64,000 bases of DNA. Origin: Spiroplasma litorale (GTDB lineage Bacteria; Bacillota_I; Bacilli_A; Mycoplasmatales; Mycoplasmataceae). Position numbers and translations under genes: made by a program. Positions within the stretch are counted from its first letter, which is position 1. Every line of letters starts with the position of its first letter. The DNA lies in the NCBI RefSeq assembly GCF_001267155.1, contig NZ_CP012357.1, positions 620,001-684,000 on the forward strand. Reading direction: 5' to 3'. The notes beneath the pieces were generated by a model. That model worked only from the letters and a program-made list of their open reading frames with translations, had not been told where the DNA came from and did not search any database. Shown piece after piece: positions 10,914 through 22,337 of the stretch.

Positions 10914-12174
10914 TGAAATTATCAATTAAAATTGACATTAAAAAGATACTTTCTCCATACGAATTTCGTATGGAGTTTTTTTATGTTTTAATGAAGGTCT
11001 AACATAATTATAAAACTCTATATAGTCTGAGATAATTTTATAAATATTTGAATGATGTAGTTCTTTTACTTTATATGTATATATACATTCATTTTTAAAA
11101 GTTCCAAAAAAAGACTCACAGGCACCATTATCTGGTGAATTTCCTCTTCGTGACATAGAAATATTTATATTATTAGTTTTACATAATCTTTCTCAAGTTT
11201 CATTTGTATATGGTGATCCTTGATCTGAGTGGATTATCTTTGGTGCACCTCTTTTTTTAATGGCGCTTATTAAATTTGTATGACATAATTTATTATTAGG
11301 ACTAACCGATAACTTTCAATCAATAATTTCTGAATTAAACAAATCCTTTATAACAGATAGATATACGTTTCCATTAATAGTTTTTATATAAGTTACATCT
11401 GTTACTCATTTTTCATTTATATTTTTAGATTTAAAGTTTCTATTTAGTAGATTTTCAAATCTTAATGGACCTGATTTATATAGTTTGGAACTTTCTTTTT
11501 CTTTGCTGCTTTTAAACTCATTATTTTCATATATCTATAAACAACTCAAGGGTTTAATCTTTCTTTAAAGTATTTGTTTAAAAATAAAGTTATCATATTA
11601 TAACCATATCTTTTTTTAAACAAGTAAAAAAGGCATCTTATCTTAATTGCTAAAATTCTATTATAATTTTTATACTTTGGTTTTCCGTTTTTAAGTCATT
11701 TTAAATATCCATACCTTGAAACTTTTAAATATAAACAAGATAATTTCAAAGAAAACATTCTTTTAACATTAAAAATGGCGAAGTACTTTTCCTTAGTTGT
11801 CTTCGCCAAATGCTTTTTTAAAGCTCGTTCCAGTTTCAAAGCCTCTCTTAATTCTTCAATGCTCATATCATCAGGTTCTTTAAAAATTCAATCATGAGAT
11901 TTAAATTTTTTGATATTTCCTTTTGCTTGTGTTCCGCTACCTCATTCAAGAGCGCCTTCACCTTTAACTTTTACCTCTGATTTTCATCTTTTAATTGTGC
12001 TAGTACTAATATCAAACTTTAATGCCGCATTTAAAATACCAATTTTTTTTGATTCATTAATTATATAAAGTTTTTCGTTTTTTGTTCATTGTTTTGCCAT
12101 ATAAAAAGAACACCTTTCAATAAAATTTTAACAATAAAAGTACTTTTTTACTGTCAATTTTATTTTAGATGTTC
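10914..12174 (-). mobile_element. IS-A copy 1, IS3-family element (1261 bp)
   Basis: The right end is TGAACATCTAAAATAAAA (minus-strand reading); the left end is a diverged version beginning TGAAATTATC. It is flanked by GTTT on both sides (10910-10913 and 12175-12178), a 4-base target duplication. It is nearly identical to copies at 30769-32031 and 61721-62982. Confidence 0.85.
10938..12100 (-). pseudogene. IS-A transposase, one-base deletion
   Basis: IS3-type transposase with an N-terminal helix-turn-helix (start MAKQWTKNEK at ATG 12100) and a C-terminal DDE core (TDVTYI, IIHSDQGSPY, DNGACESFFGTFKNE). Compared with copy 2, which reads through as one frame, this copy lacks one base near 11476 (TTATATAG against TTATCATAG), which breaks the protein in the middle of the integrase domain. 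The catalytic HSDQG motif is intact here. Confidence 0.75.
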
Positions 12175-12248
12175 AGTTTCACATAATTTTATAATTTTTT
12201 AAATTATTTTTAATTAAATTATGAAAAAGATTTTTTTTATATCTTATT

Positions 12249-13688
12249 TTAATATAAGGAATCATCTATAAATTTTTTAAACCAAAAATAGCTGTTTTTT
12301 TTATATCTTTTTTTAGAGCCATTTCCATAATCATCTTGATCAACATAAATAAGACCGTAACGTTTTGACATTTCATTGCTACCGGAAGAAATAACATCAA
12401 TTGGAGTTCAAGTTGTATAACCAAATACATTAACTCCATCCTGAATTGAATTTTTAAGTTCATTTAAATGAAGTTTTAAATATTCTATACGATTATCATC
12501 AATTATTGTAAAATCGTTTTCTAATTTGTCATTAATTCCTATTCCATTTTCAGCTACAAATAAAGGCAAATTATATCTATCTCATAAATCATTTAAAGTT
12601 ATTCTTAACCCAATTGGATCAATTTGTCAACCTCATTCACTTTCCGTTAAATATGGATTTTTACCCATTTTCACAAGATTTGCTTCTACTTTTGAATTTT
12701 CTGTTAAAGAATTTACACCACTCATATAATAACTAAAAGATATATAATCTATCTTATTATCTCTAATCAACTCTAGTTCATCTAATTCTATATCAAGATT
12801 AATATTATTATCTTTAAAGTATTTAAGCATATATTTTGGGTACACACCTTTAACCATTAAGTCATAATAAAAATAAACCTTTATTTGTTGATCTTTTAAA
12901 TTATATAATACATTTTCTGGTTTACAATCCAACGAATAACATGTAAACTGAGCTAACATACAACCTAATTTAAATTTTTCATTAATCTTTTTAGCTATTT
13001 TTATAATTTTTGCATTTGCTACAAATTGATTATGAAGTGCCTGGTAGCAACTTTCTAATAAATTTTCTTCTTTATCCACTATAATCCCAGCACTAACTCA
13101 TGTAGAAAAAATAGTTGCATTGATTTCGTTAAATGGAATCCAGTACTTGACATAGTCTTTAAATTCATTTAAAACCACACTTGCATAATCAATATATAAA
13201 TCTATAACTTTTTTATTTTTTCAACCGCCATATTTTTTTACAATTTTATAAGGCAAATCAAAATGTGATATTGTAACTATAGGTTCTATGTTATATTTTT
13301 TACATTCTTCAAATACATTTTTATAAAAATCTATTCCTTTTTTACAAACTTTATTATCATCTACATTTGGTATAATTCTAGATCAAGAAATAGATAATCT
13401 AAATGCATTCATACCCATTTCATAAATCAATTTAATATCTTCCTTGTAATTGTTATAAAAATCTATTCCTACTCTTTTTGGAAAAAACAGGTTAGATTCA
13501 TTTTCAAAAGCAAATTTAATTTTTTTAGAATTAGTTATTTTTGTTTCTTTTATATCTTTTCTATTTTTAATATCTTCAAAATATTTTAAATCAGCTACAG
13601 TTAATGACTTACCATCTTTATTGTAAGCACCTTCAATTTGCGGAGCTGAAGTAGCTCCTCCAATTAAAAAACCTTTAGGAAACTTCAT
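12249..13688 (-). CDS. 6-phospho-beta-glucosidase, GH1 (479 aa)
   Basis: Cytoplasmic family-1 glycosidase that would split 6-phospho-beta-glucosides delivered by the adjacent PTS. The N terminus MKFPKGFLIGGATSAPQIEG is diagnostic for GH1. The acid/base Glu is E188 in WIPFNEINA and the nucleophile is E380 in VAENGIG. The C-terminal TTWTPIDVISSGSNEMSKRYG is typical of phospho-beta-glucosidases. Three or more in-frame TGA codons are Trp. The start overlaps the end of the PTS gene by 14 bases, so the two are translationally coupled. The length is normal, and IS-A copy 1 lies 74 bases after the stop. Confidence 0.9.
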
Positions 13689-16116
13689 TTTTATTTCTCT
13701 TTCTATTTATATATAACAAATCTTCTTTACGTTCATTCAATTCGAAATGTATGTCAAGTGAGTGAATTGAATTGTAATAATTATTCATAATTTTATTTGT
13801 ATTATTATTTATAGTAAATATTTTTTTTAACTCCCTTTCAATTTTAGATAACAAATTATTCTGCAAAAATTCTAAACTTTTCAAAGCTTCTTTATAATTT
13901 TTTAAAAACTCATTTTTTTTATTTTCTAATTTTAGAATTTTATTATTATTTTTTAATTTATTTATTTTTTCTTCAACAATATTTAATTTATCTAAATTTT
14001 GATTAATATGATATTTATTTTTTTGCATTTCAAATTTAACAATCATTTCATTTTGCTTATCTAATAAATTAATAATTTTAGATTCAATTTTAGAATTTAA
14101 AGACAGCATTTTTTCTATCCTTTTAATTTCAAGCTTTTCTTGCTTTGAGAATTTAAAATTTTGATTGATATTATTTAATAATTTATCAATTTCTTTTTCA
14201 CTTAAAATATTATTTATTTTTATAAACTTTACTAAAGTTTTATTAGTTTTTAATATAAGGAAATTTTCATTATGTCTTTCTTTATACATTAGGAAAGTGA
14301 AAACATATGAAGCAAAAATTGATATAAATGATCCTAAAAAGAATATTCCAATTTGATATGCGCCTCCTGGTATAAATCTAGTTACACCTAATAATCCCAT
14401 ACCACCAGCAACTGATGCATTAATATTCAATAGACCAGTTATTAATCCTGCTAAACCTGCACCTAATGAACCTGCAATGAAAGGTGTAAACTTTGGTAAA
14501 GTTATACCATATATAATAGGTTCAGTTATTCCAACTATAGCAGACGGAATTGCAGAATAGGCAATTTCTTTTGTTTTAAAGTTGTTGGTTCAGTTACCAA
14601 TGCAAATCACAGCTCCTAATTGTCCAAAAACTCCAAATACAGAAGCCGCATATAATGGACTAGGTAAATTTTGAATTACAGCCATAATAATTGGCACATG
14701 AACACCTGTAAGTACAAGAGGCTGTCATAAAAGTGCAAACAGCATTGTTCCAATGCCATAAGGAATATCGCCAAGTCATTTTACAGCAACTCCTACAAGA
14801 CCCTCTACAACACCTAAAATTGGTCCTAGGATAAACATTATAGATGTCATTACAATACCAAATGATATTGCAGTTCTAAAACAAATATCAATTGATGTTG
14901 GCATTCAACTTTTTACTCATTTATCAACATATACATATAATGATCCAGCAACTATTTGTGGGATAATAGAATTATAATATCCTCCTAATTTTATTTTAAT
15001 GAAACCTCAATCAAATAAAGTATAGTTAATACCTCACATTAAATATGGACTTGCAATTGCAACACCAATTAAAGCGCCGACAATTATATTTCCTTTAAGA
15101 TATTTAACAGTACTTATGCATAAAAATATACCCAGCATACCAATTCCAACTTCTGAAATAATATATATAAATGCTGAAAATAATTTTGCATTTCTCATTT
15201 GATCATAATTTTTTATATCATCAATTACATTAAATTGTATTAATAAAGATTTTATAGCCATAAGAATACCGGCAGCTAAAATTATTGGAATTGTAGGGAC
15301 AATTACTCCACTTATAAATCCTAGAGCCTTATCTTTAAATCCTTTTTTAACTGCTTTAATTTTAATATTTGTATCTTCTGGTATAATTTTATCTATTTCT
15401 TCTTTTACTTTATAGACATCTCCACCAATAATGATTTGTAATTCTTGACCACTTCAATTTATACCTTTAACAATTGATAGCTTTTTTATTTTTTCTTCAG
15501 AAACATTATTTTTATCATTGATTATAAATCTTAATCTAGTCATGCAGTTATAATAACTAGTAAAATTAGTTTTGCTTCCCACTAGTTTGATTATTTCTTT
15601 TGCGCTTGTTAAAAACTTACTCTCTTTTTGTAATTCTGTTTTATTCGAATCAGTTTTTTTTAAAAATAGATATCCAATTAATTCTCCTTGTTTTACTTCT
15701 CCACTTTTGTTAAGTTGAAAATTAACTGACTCATCATTGTCAAAACAAATCATTGTTTGTTTTGACAATTTATTTTTAGCAATTAAATCGTAGTCTACTT
15801 TTAGAATTAATTCATTCACATTTGAAATATTATTAATTTCTTTAAAGTATTCAAATGGTTGTCCATTCAATTTAACAGTGTCAATTCCGATATGAATCAA
15901 AGCTTTTGGACCATATATAGACTTAATAAAAAAAGCATGTTTTGTTTCAAAGAGCATTTCTATGCTAGATTCATCAAAGATACTATGTACTTCATTTGAA
16001 CTAGGTTCAACTAAAAAACCATCACCTAATATTTTTGAAGAAAAAGTTTCATCTTCACACTCGGTAATTGATTTAATAACACCTGAAATTGGTGCATAAA
16101 TTTCTATTTTTTCCAT
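13675..16116 (-). CDS. Beta-glucoside PTS EIIABC with a C-terminal coiled coil (813 aa)
   Basis: Sugar uptake and phosphorylation protein. Domain order is IIA (residues ~1-150, with His60 in FETKHAF and active His75 in ALIHIGIDTV), IIB (active Cys191 in YNCMTRLRF) and IIC membrane domain (~260-610, including GITEPIIYGITLPKF). After the last membrane segment, about 200 charged Lys/Glu/Asn/Leu-rich residues form a predicted coiled coil ending NSIHSLDIHFELNE, which ordinary EII proteins lack. Start: ATG 16116 with GGAGAA upstream, rather than the longer open frame to 16173. Two in-frame TGA are Trp. The neighbours are an RpiR regulator and GH1 phospho-beta-glucosidase. Confidence 0.88.
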
Positions 16117-16185
16117 TCTATTCTCCTTTAAGTATATCTTTGCAAAAAATAGAAAATTATTCCATAAAAACATATATTAAATAAA

Positions 16186-16208
16186 TTAGTTTCCAAAAAG
16201 GAAACTAG
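16186..16208. promoter_or_regulatory. Inverted repeat between rpiR and the PTS gene
   Basis: TTAGTTTCC, a loop of five A, then GGAAACTAG. It overlaps the stop codon of the RpiR gene and lies 70 bases upstream of the PTS start. It could be an operator for the regulator, or a weak intercistronic terminator; no T-run follows on the minus strand, which favours an operator. Confidence 0.4.
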
Positions 16209-16939
16209 TTAACTGTACTTATTATTTGAGCGATTAAATAATCTAATATTATTGTTCTCATGTAATAATTTGTTGAAGAATTAGTTATGTCGAAAATAAT
16301 TTTGGCATCACATTTATTAATTCTTTTACTTAAAGCTCTACTCGTAAGAAAAATTATATTATTATTATTTTTTACTTTTTCATAAACTTTAAAAATACCA
16401 TCAACTTCCATACCACCAACCATGAATAATATCGTTGTTTGATTTTGATTTATATCAATATTATAATTAGCAACCAACATATCTGTAAAAAATACTTTAC
16501 ATCCTTTTTTATTTAGATAAAAATATAAAGTTTTAGCATGATTAATTAATTGATGCGATGCAACTATGTAAGTATTTTTTTTTAATAATTTTGCAATAAT
16601 AACTAACTCATTTTTATAATTATCAAAATAATTTATGCAATTTACTATATAATCTTTTGTTTCTTCATAAGTATTAATTTCAATATTATTATTAAGTATT
16701 TTTATATAGTTTTCTCTTTCAAACTTTAATCTACTAACCAATTCTCTATATCCTGTAAATCCTAATTTTATACAGAATTTCGATATCGCTGATTTACTTA
16801 CAAAACAAATTATAGATATGTCTTGAATTGATAAAAAATTATTTTTTTCAAAACACTCTAAAAGATTTTTTATTATGATTTTTTTTAATTCATTTTCTGT
16901 TTCATTATATATTGATATAAGTTTTTCTCTAAGATTCAT
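16205..16939 (-). CDS. RpiR/MurR-family transcription regulator (244 aa)
   Basis: DNA-binding regulator, probably sensing a sugar phosphate. The N-terminal helix-turn-helix is visible as SIQDISIICFVSKSAISKFCIKLGFTGYREL, which is written here only to identify the HTH_6-type fold. The C-terminal half has the alternating hydrophobic pattern of a SIS domain (NTYIVASHQLI, TTILFMVGGMEVDGI). I chose ATG at 16939 because an AAGAAGG ribosome site precedes it; a TTG 15 bases further up is in frame but has no site. It is the first gene before the beta-glucoside PTS and GH1 genes, which it likely controls. Confidence 0.8.
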   Translation of the reverse strand: MNLREKLISIYNETENELKKIIIKNLLECFEKNNFLSIQDISIICFVSKSAISKFCIKLGFTGYRELVSRLKFERENYIKILNNNIEINTYEETKDYIVNCINYFDNYKNELVIIAKLLKKNTYIVASHQLINHAKTLYFYLNKKGCKVFFTDMLVANYNIDINQNQTTILFMVGGMEVDGIFKVYEKVKNNNNIIFLTSRALSKRINKCDAKIIFDITNSSTNYYMRTIILDYLIAQIISTVN

Positions 16940-17035
16940 AGTTACCTTCTTCAATGACGTACGAATTGATTATAAAACAATGTTTATGTTTTGACAAATA
17001 TCTTCACTTAATTTAAATATTTATTTTAAATTAAG

Positions 17036-19295
17036 TTATATTTTATAAGTTTGATTAAATAGTGACTCTAGATCACATTTTTCTACTATTCCATTAACTC
17101 TAAAACGTTGGAATTGAAAATCTCCTTCATTTTTTATCTCATTTTGATTATCAGCTGCTTTAATGGTTATTTTATACATTCCAATATTATCTGAGTTAAT
17201 TGCTGAGCTTTTTTTAAAACTATGTCATTTATTTTAATTGGATTTAATGCTTTATTTATGGTTACAAAAGTTTCTAATATAACTTTAGCAACCTTTTCCT
17301 TATTAGACAAATCATCCTTGGATTGCATTTCATAAAAACTATATGTATATACTAATCTATTTTCTTTATCAGATAAATCTAATGAACTTGCTATAAAAAA
17401 TATATTATCTAGTTTTCCTTTAACAACCTTAGAATATGAACTTGCAGTTAAATTAAAATTACGATTTATTGGTTGTCCTTGTACAGACTGATAGTTATCA
17501 AGAATTAAATTATTTAAATACTTTTTATACCCATTTAATTTAAATAAATTAAAAATTAGTATTTCTTTATCATTACTATTTAAATCGCTATTTTGTTTTT
17601 TATTTTCAAATCCTTTAATATAACCAATTTCTATTTCAAATTTGCTTATATCAAACAAATCTGTAACTGTTACCTTAAATGAACTATTGGTTGCGTTTTT
17701 ATATTTTAATGTAATATTAGTAGTTCCAATTTCTAATGGTTTAACTGTTAAAAGATTTTTATCATCATCATAAGTACATTTGCAATATTTGAAGATTGAT
17801 TTTCAATTGTTAGTTTTTCACATTCAATTTTATTTTTAATATTTACATTTTGTGTTATTGGGTTGTCTTTAATAGACATTTCAATATCATTGACTTTATC
17901 AATTACAGGAGTATTATATTCAGTTACACTTATTTTTAAGTATTCAGATTTAGTAGAATTAGTTGCATAAAACTCTAATGTTTCTTACCAACCTTGACAG
18001 CTTCTATAGTAATTAAAGATTTTTCAATAGTTGCTTTTATAAAATCGGGGTTGGATTTTGTTTTTAGATCAAGTATTTCATTATTATATTCAACAGTTTC
18101 TTTGGGCTTTACACCATCAATTATATTTAAGTTAACTTCTTTTTTACTTAAGTTAATGTCAACTTTATTTTCAATTTTATATAAAATTACAGTTAAAGTT
18201 TCTTTTAAAGAATTTGTAGAACTGAAACTTATTATTGTTTCACCAACATTTATACTTTCTAAATTTACTTTATTTGATTCTTTATTAATTGTTGCTTTAA
18301 CAATATCTGATTGATAATATGAATCTATTTTTAAATCAATTACTTTTTTATTATAACCAACTTCTAAACTATGACCATATTCAACCCTAAAAGGAGATAA
18401 ACTATCGTCAAATATTTTTCCTGGAATTCCAAGAAACTATGCCTTTAAAAAATTTGATATAAAAATTTAACATAATAATTCCCAATAGACGTGTTTTTAT
18501 TTATTTCTAATGTAATTAAATAATTTCCATATCTATATGAATTTTAAAATCATCATGGGATGATTTATTGTCAATTTCTATGTCTTGAATATTTTTATCA
18601 TAAGAAATTGCTTTAGTAGTATTAATTTTTTGAATAAAAATAATGTCATTTTTTTCAAACATTTTATTAATCACATTAGAATTAGCTTCACCATTGTTTG
18701 AATTAGGCAAAAATAAAAATAATACTCCAGCTATTAATAAAGTGAATATTAATAATAATATAATTCATATTTTTTACTTTTTATTGGAGATTATTACTTG
18801 TTTTTCTTCAAGGGTAACCTCTTCTTAATCATCGTTATCATCAAAATTAATTGTTTTATAGTGACTGTTTTTTCTAAATCAGGTTTTATCAGTTTTTCTA
18901 ATTCTTTTTCTTTTATAGCTTAATTAATTTTTTTCAACTACTTTTTGAGAATCATCATGTTTAATATTTTTATTACCAAAATTATTTTTATAATTATAAT
19001 TAAATATTAAATTTGGGTATATTCATAGGTTACTAAATTCTATTAGTGTTAAACTATCAAATGGAATGTTATAATTTACATCATATTCAATAGTTGCAAT
19101 GTATACAGGTACTTTTATAAGGGTAATATATTGATTTGATCGATAATCTTTGGAAATATAAAGCTTTGCAATATAAACAAATGTGTCGCTTACATAATTA
19201 AATTCAAATAAAATATTATTACCTCTAATATCAACAACATAGTAATAGTTGTTTTTAATTATAATGCAATACAAATTTTTCTCACCTCAAATCAT
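17036..19295 (-). pseudogene. Decayed surface protein with TM anchor and Ig-like repeats
   Basis: Pieces in three frames line up as one former gene of about 750 codons. The N terminus (from ATG 19295 or TTG 19274) is followed by an acidic stretch, then a single membrane segment (IWIILLLIFTLLIAGVLFLF near 18770), then Ig-like BIG2-type units (INVGETIISFSSTNSLKETLTVIL, AVKVGKKTLEFYATN, EIGTTNITLKYKNATNSSFKV), and a C-terminal portion ending LFNQTYKI at TAA 17036. Stops or frameshifts occur near 18940, 18830, 18780, 18440, 17987, 17775 and 17210, mostly in A or T runs. It is related in style to the intact lipoprotein at 7714-9255 but has a TM anchor instead of a lipobox. Confidence 0.65.
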
Positions 19296-19428
19296 ATATA
19301 GAATATTAATAAAAATACAAAAACTTAATATTACAATTAGTATTTAAATACAAATAAATACACTTATATTATATAAAAACAAATAATTAAATTATATGTT
19401 TTTTACCTTAAAAATAAAATGACAAATA

Positions 19429-19454
19429 AAAAAGTTCATTAAAATGAACTTTTT
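19429..19454 (-). terminator. Rho-independent terminator
   Basis: Stem AAAAAGTTCATT / AATGAACTTTTT with a two-base loop and a flanking T-run, directly after the lipoprotein stop at 19460. Confidence 0.8.
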
Positions 19455-19459
19455 GATAT

Positions 19460-20032
19460 TTAAACTAAAGCTACAACTTTTTGATATATTTTTTCAATGC
19501 TATTTACAGATAGATTTTCATCTTTATTTTCAAAGATTCCCTTATAAACAAATAATGTAAAATTTGAATCTCCTTTTGTTCCTTTTATAGTCATTAAATG
19601 AGTTGTGATAACATTTACGTCACCTTCTTCAACACTTGGATTTAGATCATCTAATTCTTTAAATATTTCTTTTATTTTAGCACCTAAAAGACTAGAATTT
19701 TCATCATCTGAATCAGAGAAATTAATAACCTGACCATCTAAATTAATTTTACCTATTTTTGGTAATTCAGTTGTATCTTCATAATTTACACCTAATTTTT
19801 TATCTTCACCAACTTGTAAAGGTTTTTTAGTACTTAAAATAGTTGTCAATTCTTCATCTTTTAAAATATTGACAACATCTATATTTTTTTTACCCTCTTT
19901 ATATGTTAGTTCTGGAGCAGGTTTTATATCATCACCTTTAGCATTATCTCCACATGAAATTACATTAGCTGTAATTCCAATTGTTGAACTAGCAACCCCT
20001 AAAGTTGCAAATAAACTTAATAAATTTTTCAT
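19460..20032 (-). CDS. Lipoprotein of unknown function (190 aa)
   Basis: ATG at 20032 with a strong AGGAGG-type site. Signal peptide MKKLLSLFATLGVASSTIG continues to VISC, giving a lipidated Cys at residue 27. The mature part is acidic and mixed alpha/beta with no motif I recognise (KLGVNYEDTTELPKIGKINL). It is monocistronic, with its own terminator, and divergent from the membrane protein at 20157. Confidence 0.75.
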   Translation of the reverse strand: MKNLLSLFATLGVASSTIGITANVISCGDNAKGDDIKPAPELTYKEGKKNIDVVNILKDEELTTILSTKKPLQVGEDKKLGVNYEDTTELPKIGKINLDGQVINFSDSDDENSSLLGAKIKEIFKELDDLNPSVEEGDVNVITTHLMTIKGTKGDSNFTLFVYKGIFENKDENLSVNSIEKIYQKVVALV

Positions 20033-20156
20033 ATTATTTCCTCCTATAAGTTACAAATAAGATTATATCAAAATTAATAAATATCATTAAATTTTTATTA
20101 TAAATATTAATTATTAATATTTTATAAGTTATAATCAAACTATAGGGGGATATTAT

Positions 20157-20723
20157 ATGAAATTTAGATATAAGTATTTAATCAATTCAATTGCATCAAT
20201 TATTATTTTTATAATATTGGCTATTACAATATATTGTATTGGTATTAATATTACTAATTCATATGATAATTCAGAAGTATTATTTAAAGGGTGAAATAAG
20301 TATGAAAACGGTTTTAATAGCCTTAATAATTTAGGTTCATTTATTGAACGATCAAATTTCAACAACTTCTCAATATTATCATTTGCATTTTCAATTATTT
20401 TATTTGTTATTTCATTAACTTATTTTATATATTGTTTTGTGTTGTACTTATTAACTTTTATTAAACCTGAATTTAAAGTAAGTTCAAAAATTCAACTAAT
20501 AGTTAATGTAATTTTTATTTTTTTAATAATATTATTTTCTCTTTTATTTATAATGTCAATGGTTTCTATTTATTTAGACTTTAAAAAATTTATTGGATTT
20601 GAAGATATAAAAATGCAAATTGGTACTAACTTTTATATTAGTGTTGTATTAAATGTGTTCTGTTTTATTATTTTAATTTCACTAGTAACAGTATTAAATA
20701 CAAAATATAGAGAAAATAAATAA
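20157..20723 (+). CDS. Membrane protein of unknown function (188 aa)
   Basis: ATG at 20157 after an ATAGGGGGATA ribosome site. About four hydrophobic segments are visible (residues ~8-30, ~75-100, ~115-140, ~160-182), with an Asn/Ser-rich loop after the first. No family recognised. It converges on the pnuC gene, whose stop lies 16 bases beyond this stop; both ends share an ATT-repeat tract (20725-20741). Confidence 0.6.
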
Positions 20724-20738
20724 TTATTATTATTATTA

Positions 20739-21473
20739 TTATTTAATGCTTTCATTTGATTTTTTTAATTTTATTCAATTTATAATTCCATAAACTGAGT
20801 TAATTAAATATGAAATGTACATTATAACAAATATTATTGCAGTTGTTTTTTCATAGACTTCATTTTGAATATTAATTATTATAATTACTCACATTGTTAA
20901 ATTCATTATATTTGCCAAAATTCATAGAATTCATTGATCAACATATCTAAAAACCATCAATAAAATTGCGATTATTGTACTTATTAGTATGAAACAGTCA
21001 AATCATACGTTTTTTGCAATTGAAAAATTATACATTATTAAAGAATAAATTAAATACATCACCATTAACATCATAAAAGAAAACATAATTCCTTTAAAAG
21101 ATAACCTTCTTGCAATTACATCATCCTTTTTGTTTCTATTTTTAATTCATAAAAAGAAACCTACAATATTCATTGGTATATAAAAACATGTATGTAAAAT
21201 TACTGAACTAATAAGTATACCTTGAAATGCAATTATTATATACATAATTGAGTTAACTGTTGCGATTATAAAAGCACTTAATTTACCTTTTGCACCTAAA
21301 ATTACACCAATTGTACCAGTTATCCCTGCAATAATGGCTACAACACTATCTTTTGCAATTATTCCTAAAGTTAGGATAAGTATCGATGACGAAATTAGTA
21401 ATGTTAGTTCAAATATTTTTCATCCTGATATCTCGTTTTTTAAAAAACTTAAAAATTTATTTTTATTATTCAT
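20739..21473 (-). CDS. pnuC: PnuC-family nicotinamide riboside/NMN transporter (244 aa)
   Basis: Membrane transporter of the PnuC family, which brings in nicotinamide riboside or related vitamers. About eight hydrophobic segments are visible, with the family hallmark region ILHTCFYIPMNIVGFFLW followed by a basic, charged loop, and WILWILANIMNLTMW later. Several Trp are TGA codons. ATG at 21473; the start lies 12 bases after the kinase stop, so it is the third gene of an operon with the ADP-ribosylglycohydrolase and PfkB kinase. Specificity within the family cannot be read; NAD precursor uptake is the likely role. Confidence 0.8.
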
Positions 21474-21484
21474 ACGTACCTTCA

Positions 21485-22336
21485 TTAAATTATATATTTT
21501 ATTACATTTTTGTTTGCATACTCAACAGCATCATTAAATGAATTATTTTTATTAATAAGTCATGAAATTATTAGTCCAATGTGGGTATCTCCTGCACCAG
21601 TTGTATTATAAATTTTTGTTTTATTTGATATTTTAAATTCTAAGTATTCACCATTATTATAATATGAACTACCTTCGCTTCCAAGAGTTACAATAATAGC
21701 ATTATTACTTTTTTGATATAAATCTTTTAAAGCTATTAAAATATCATCGGTTTTGCTATATTCTAATAATTCTTTTTTATTTAAATGAATAATTGGTTTT
21801 AGTTTCATTATTCTATTCATCAAATCATTGTCAATATTGGTTATATTTGGTCCTGGACAAAATATAAACTTCTTGTCTTTATAATTTTCTAATTCACTAA
21901 TAATTAAATCCCCACTATTATCTGACATTCTATACCCTTCAAAGTATATATATTCATATTTATTTAAGTTATATTTATTAAATCACTTTTTTTTAAACTG
22001 TTTTTCAATTCCTTTTGAAGTTACAAAAGTTCTTTCGCCATTATTTTCAACCAAAGTCAAGCAATAACCATTATCTTGACTCTGATCAACTACAAAATTA
22101 TTATATTTATTTTTATCTAATTCTTCTTTGACATAATTTGCAACTATTCCTTTACCAACTGGTGAAAATAAATCAAAATTAATATTTTCATTTTTTAAAA
22201 CTTTTGAAACATTAAAAGCACATCCACCAACTCTAAATTCATTATTTTTACATAAAACATCAGACCCACTTTTAGGAAGTTTGTCAATGTACATAATTAT
22301 GTCTACAATTGCCGCGCCAATAACAAGAACTTTCAT
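21485..22336 (-). CDS. PfkB-family carbohydrate/nucleoside kinase (283 aa)
   Basis: Cytoplasmic kinase of the ribokinase family. The N-terminal VGGCAFNVSKVL motif and the C-terminal NTTGAGDTHIG motif, with catalytic Asp250, define the family; HLNKKELLEY (around residue 185) is the NxxE-like segment. Two in-frame TGA are Trp. ATG at 22336 follows the ADP-ribosylglycohydrolase stop by one base. Ribose, adenosine-type or pseudouridine-type substrates are all conceivable. The neighbours argue for a product of ADP-ribose or nicotinamide riboside breakdown, which is an inference. Confidence 0.8.
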
Positions 22337-22337
22337 A

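Noticed and set aside
15454-16173. PTS start at 16173 (MFLWNNF...)
   Set aside because: No ribosome site there, while GGAGAA precedes ATG 16116 and the IIA domain starts at that Met.
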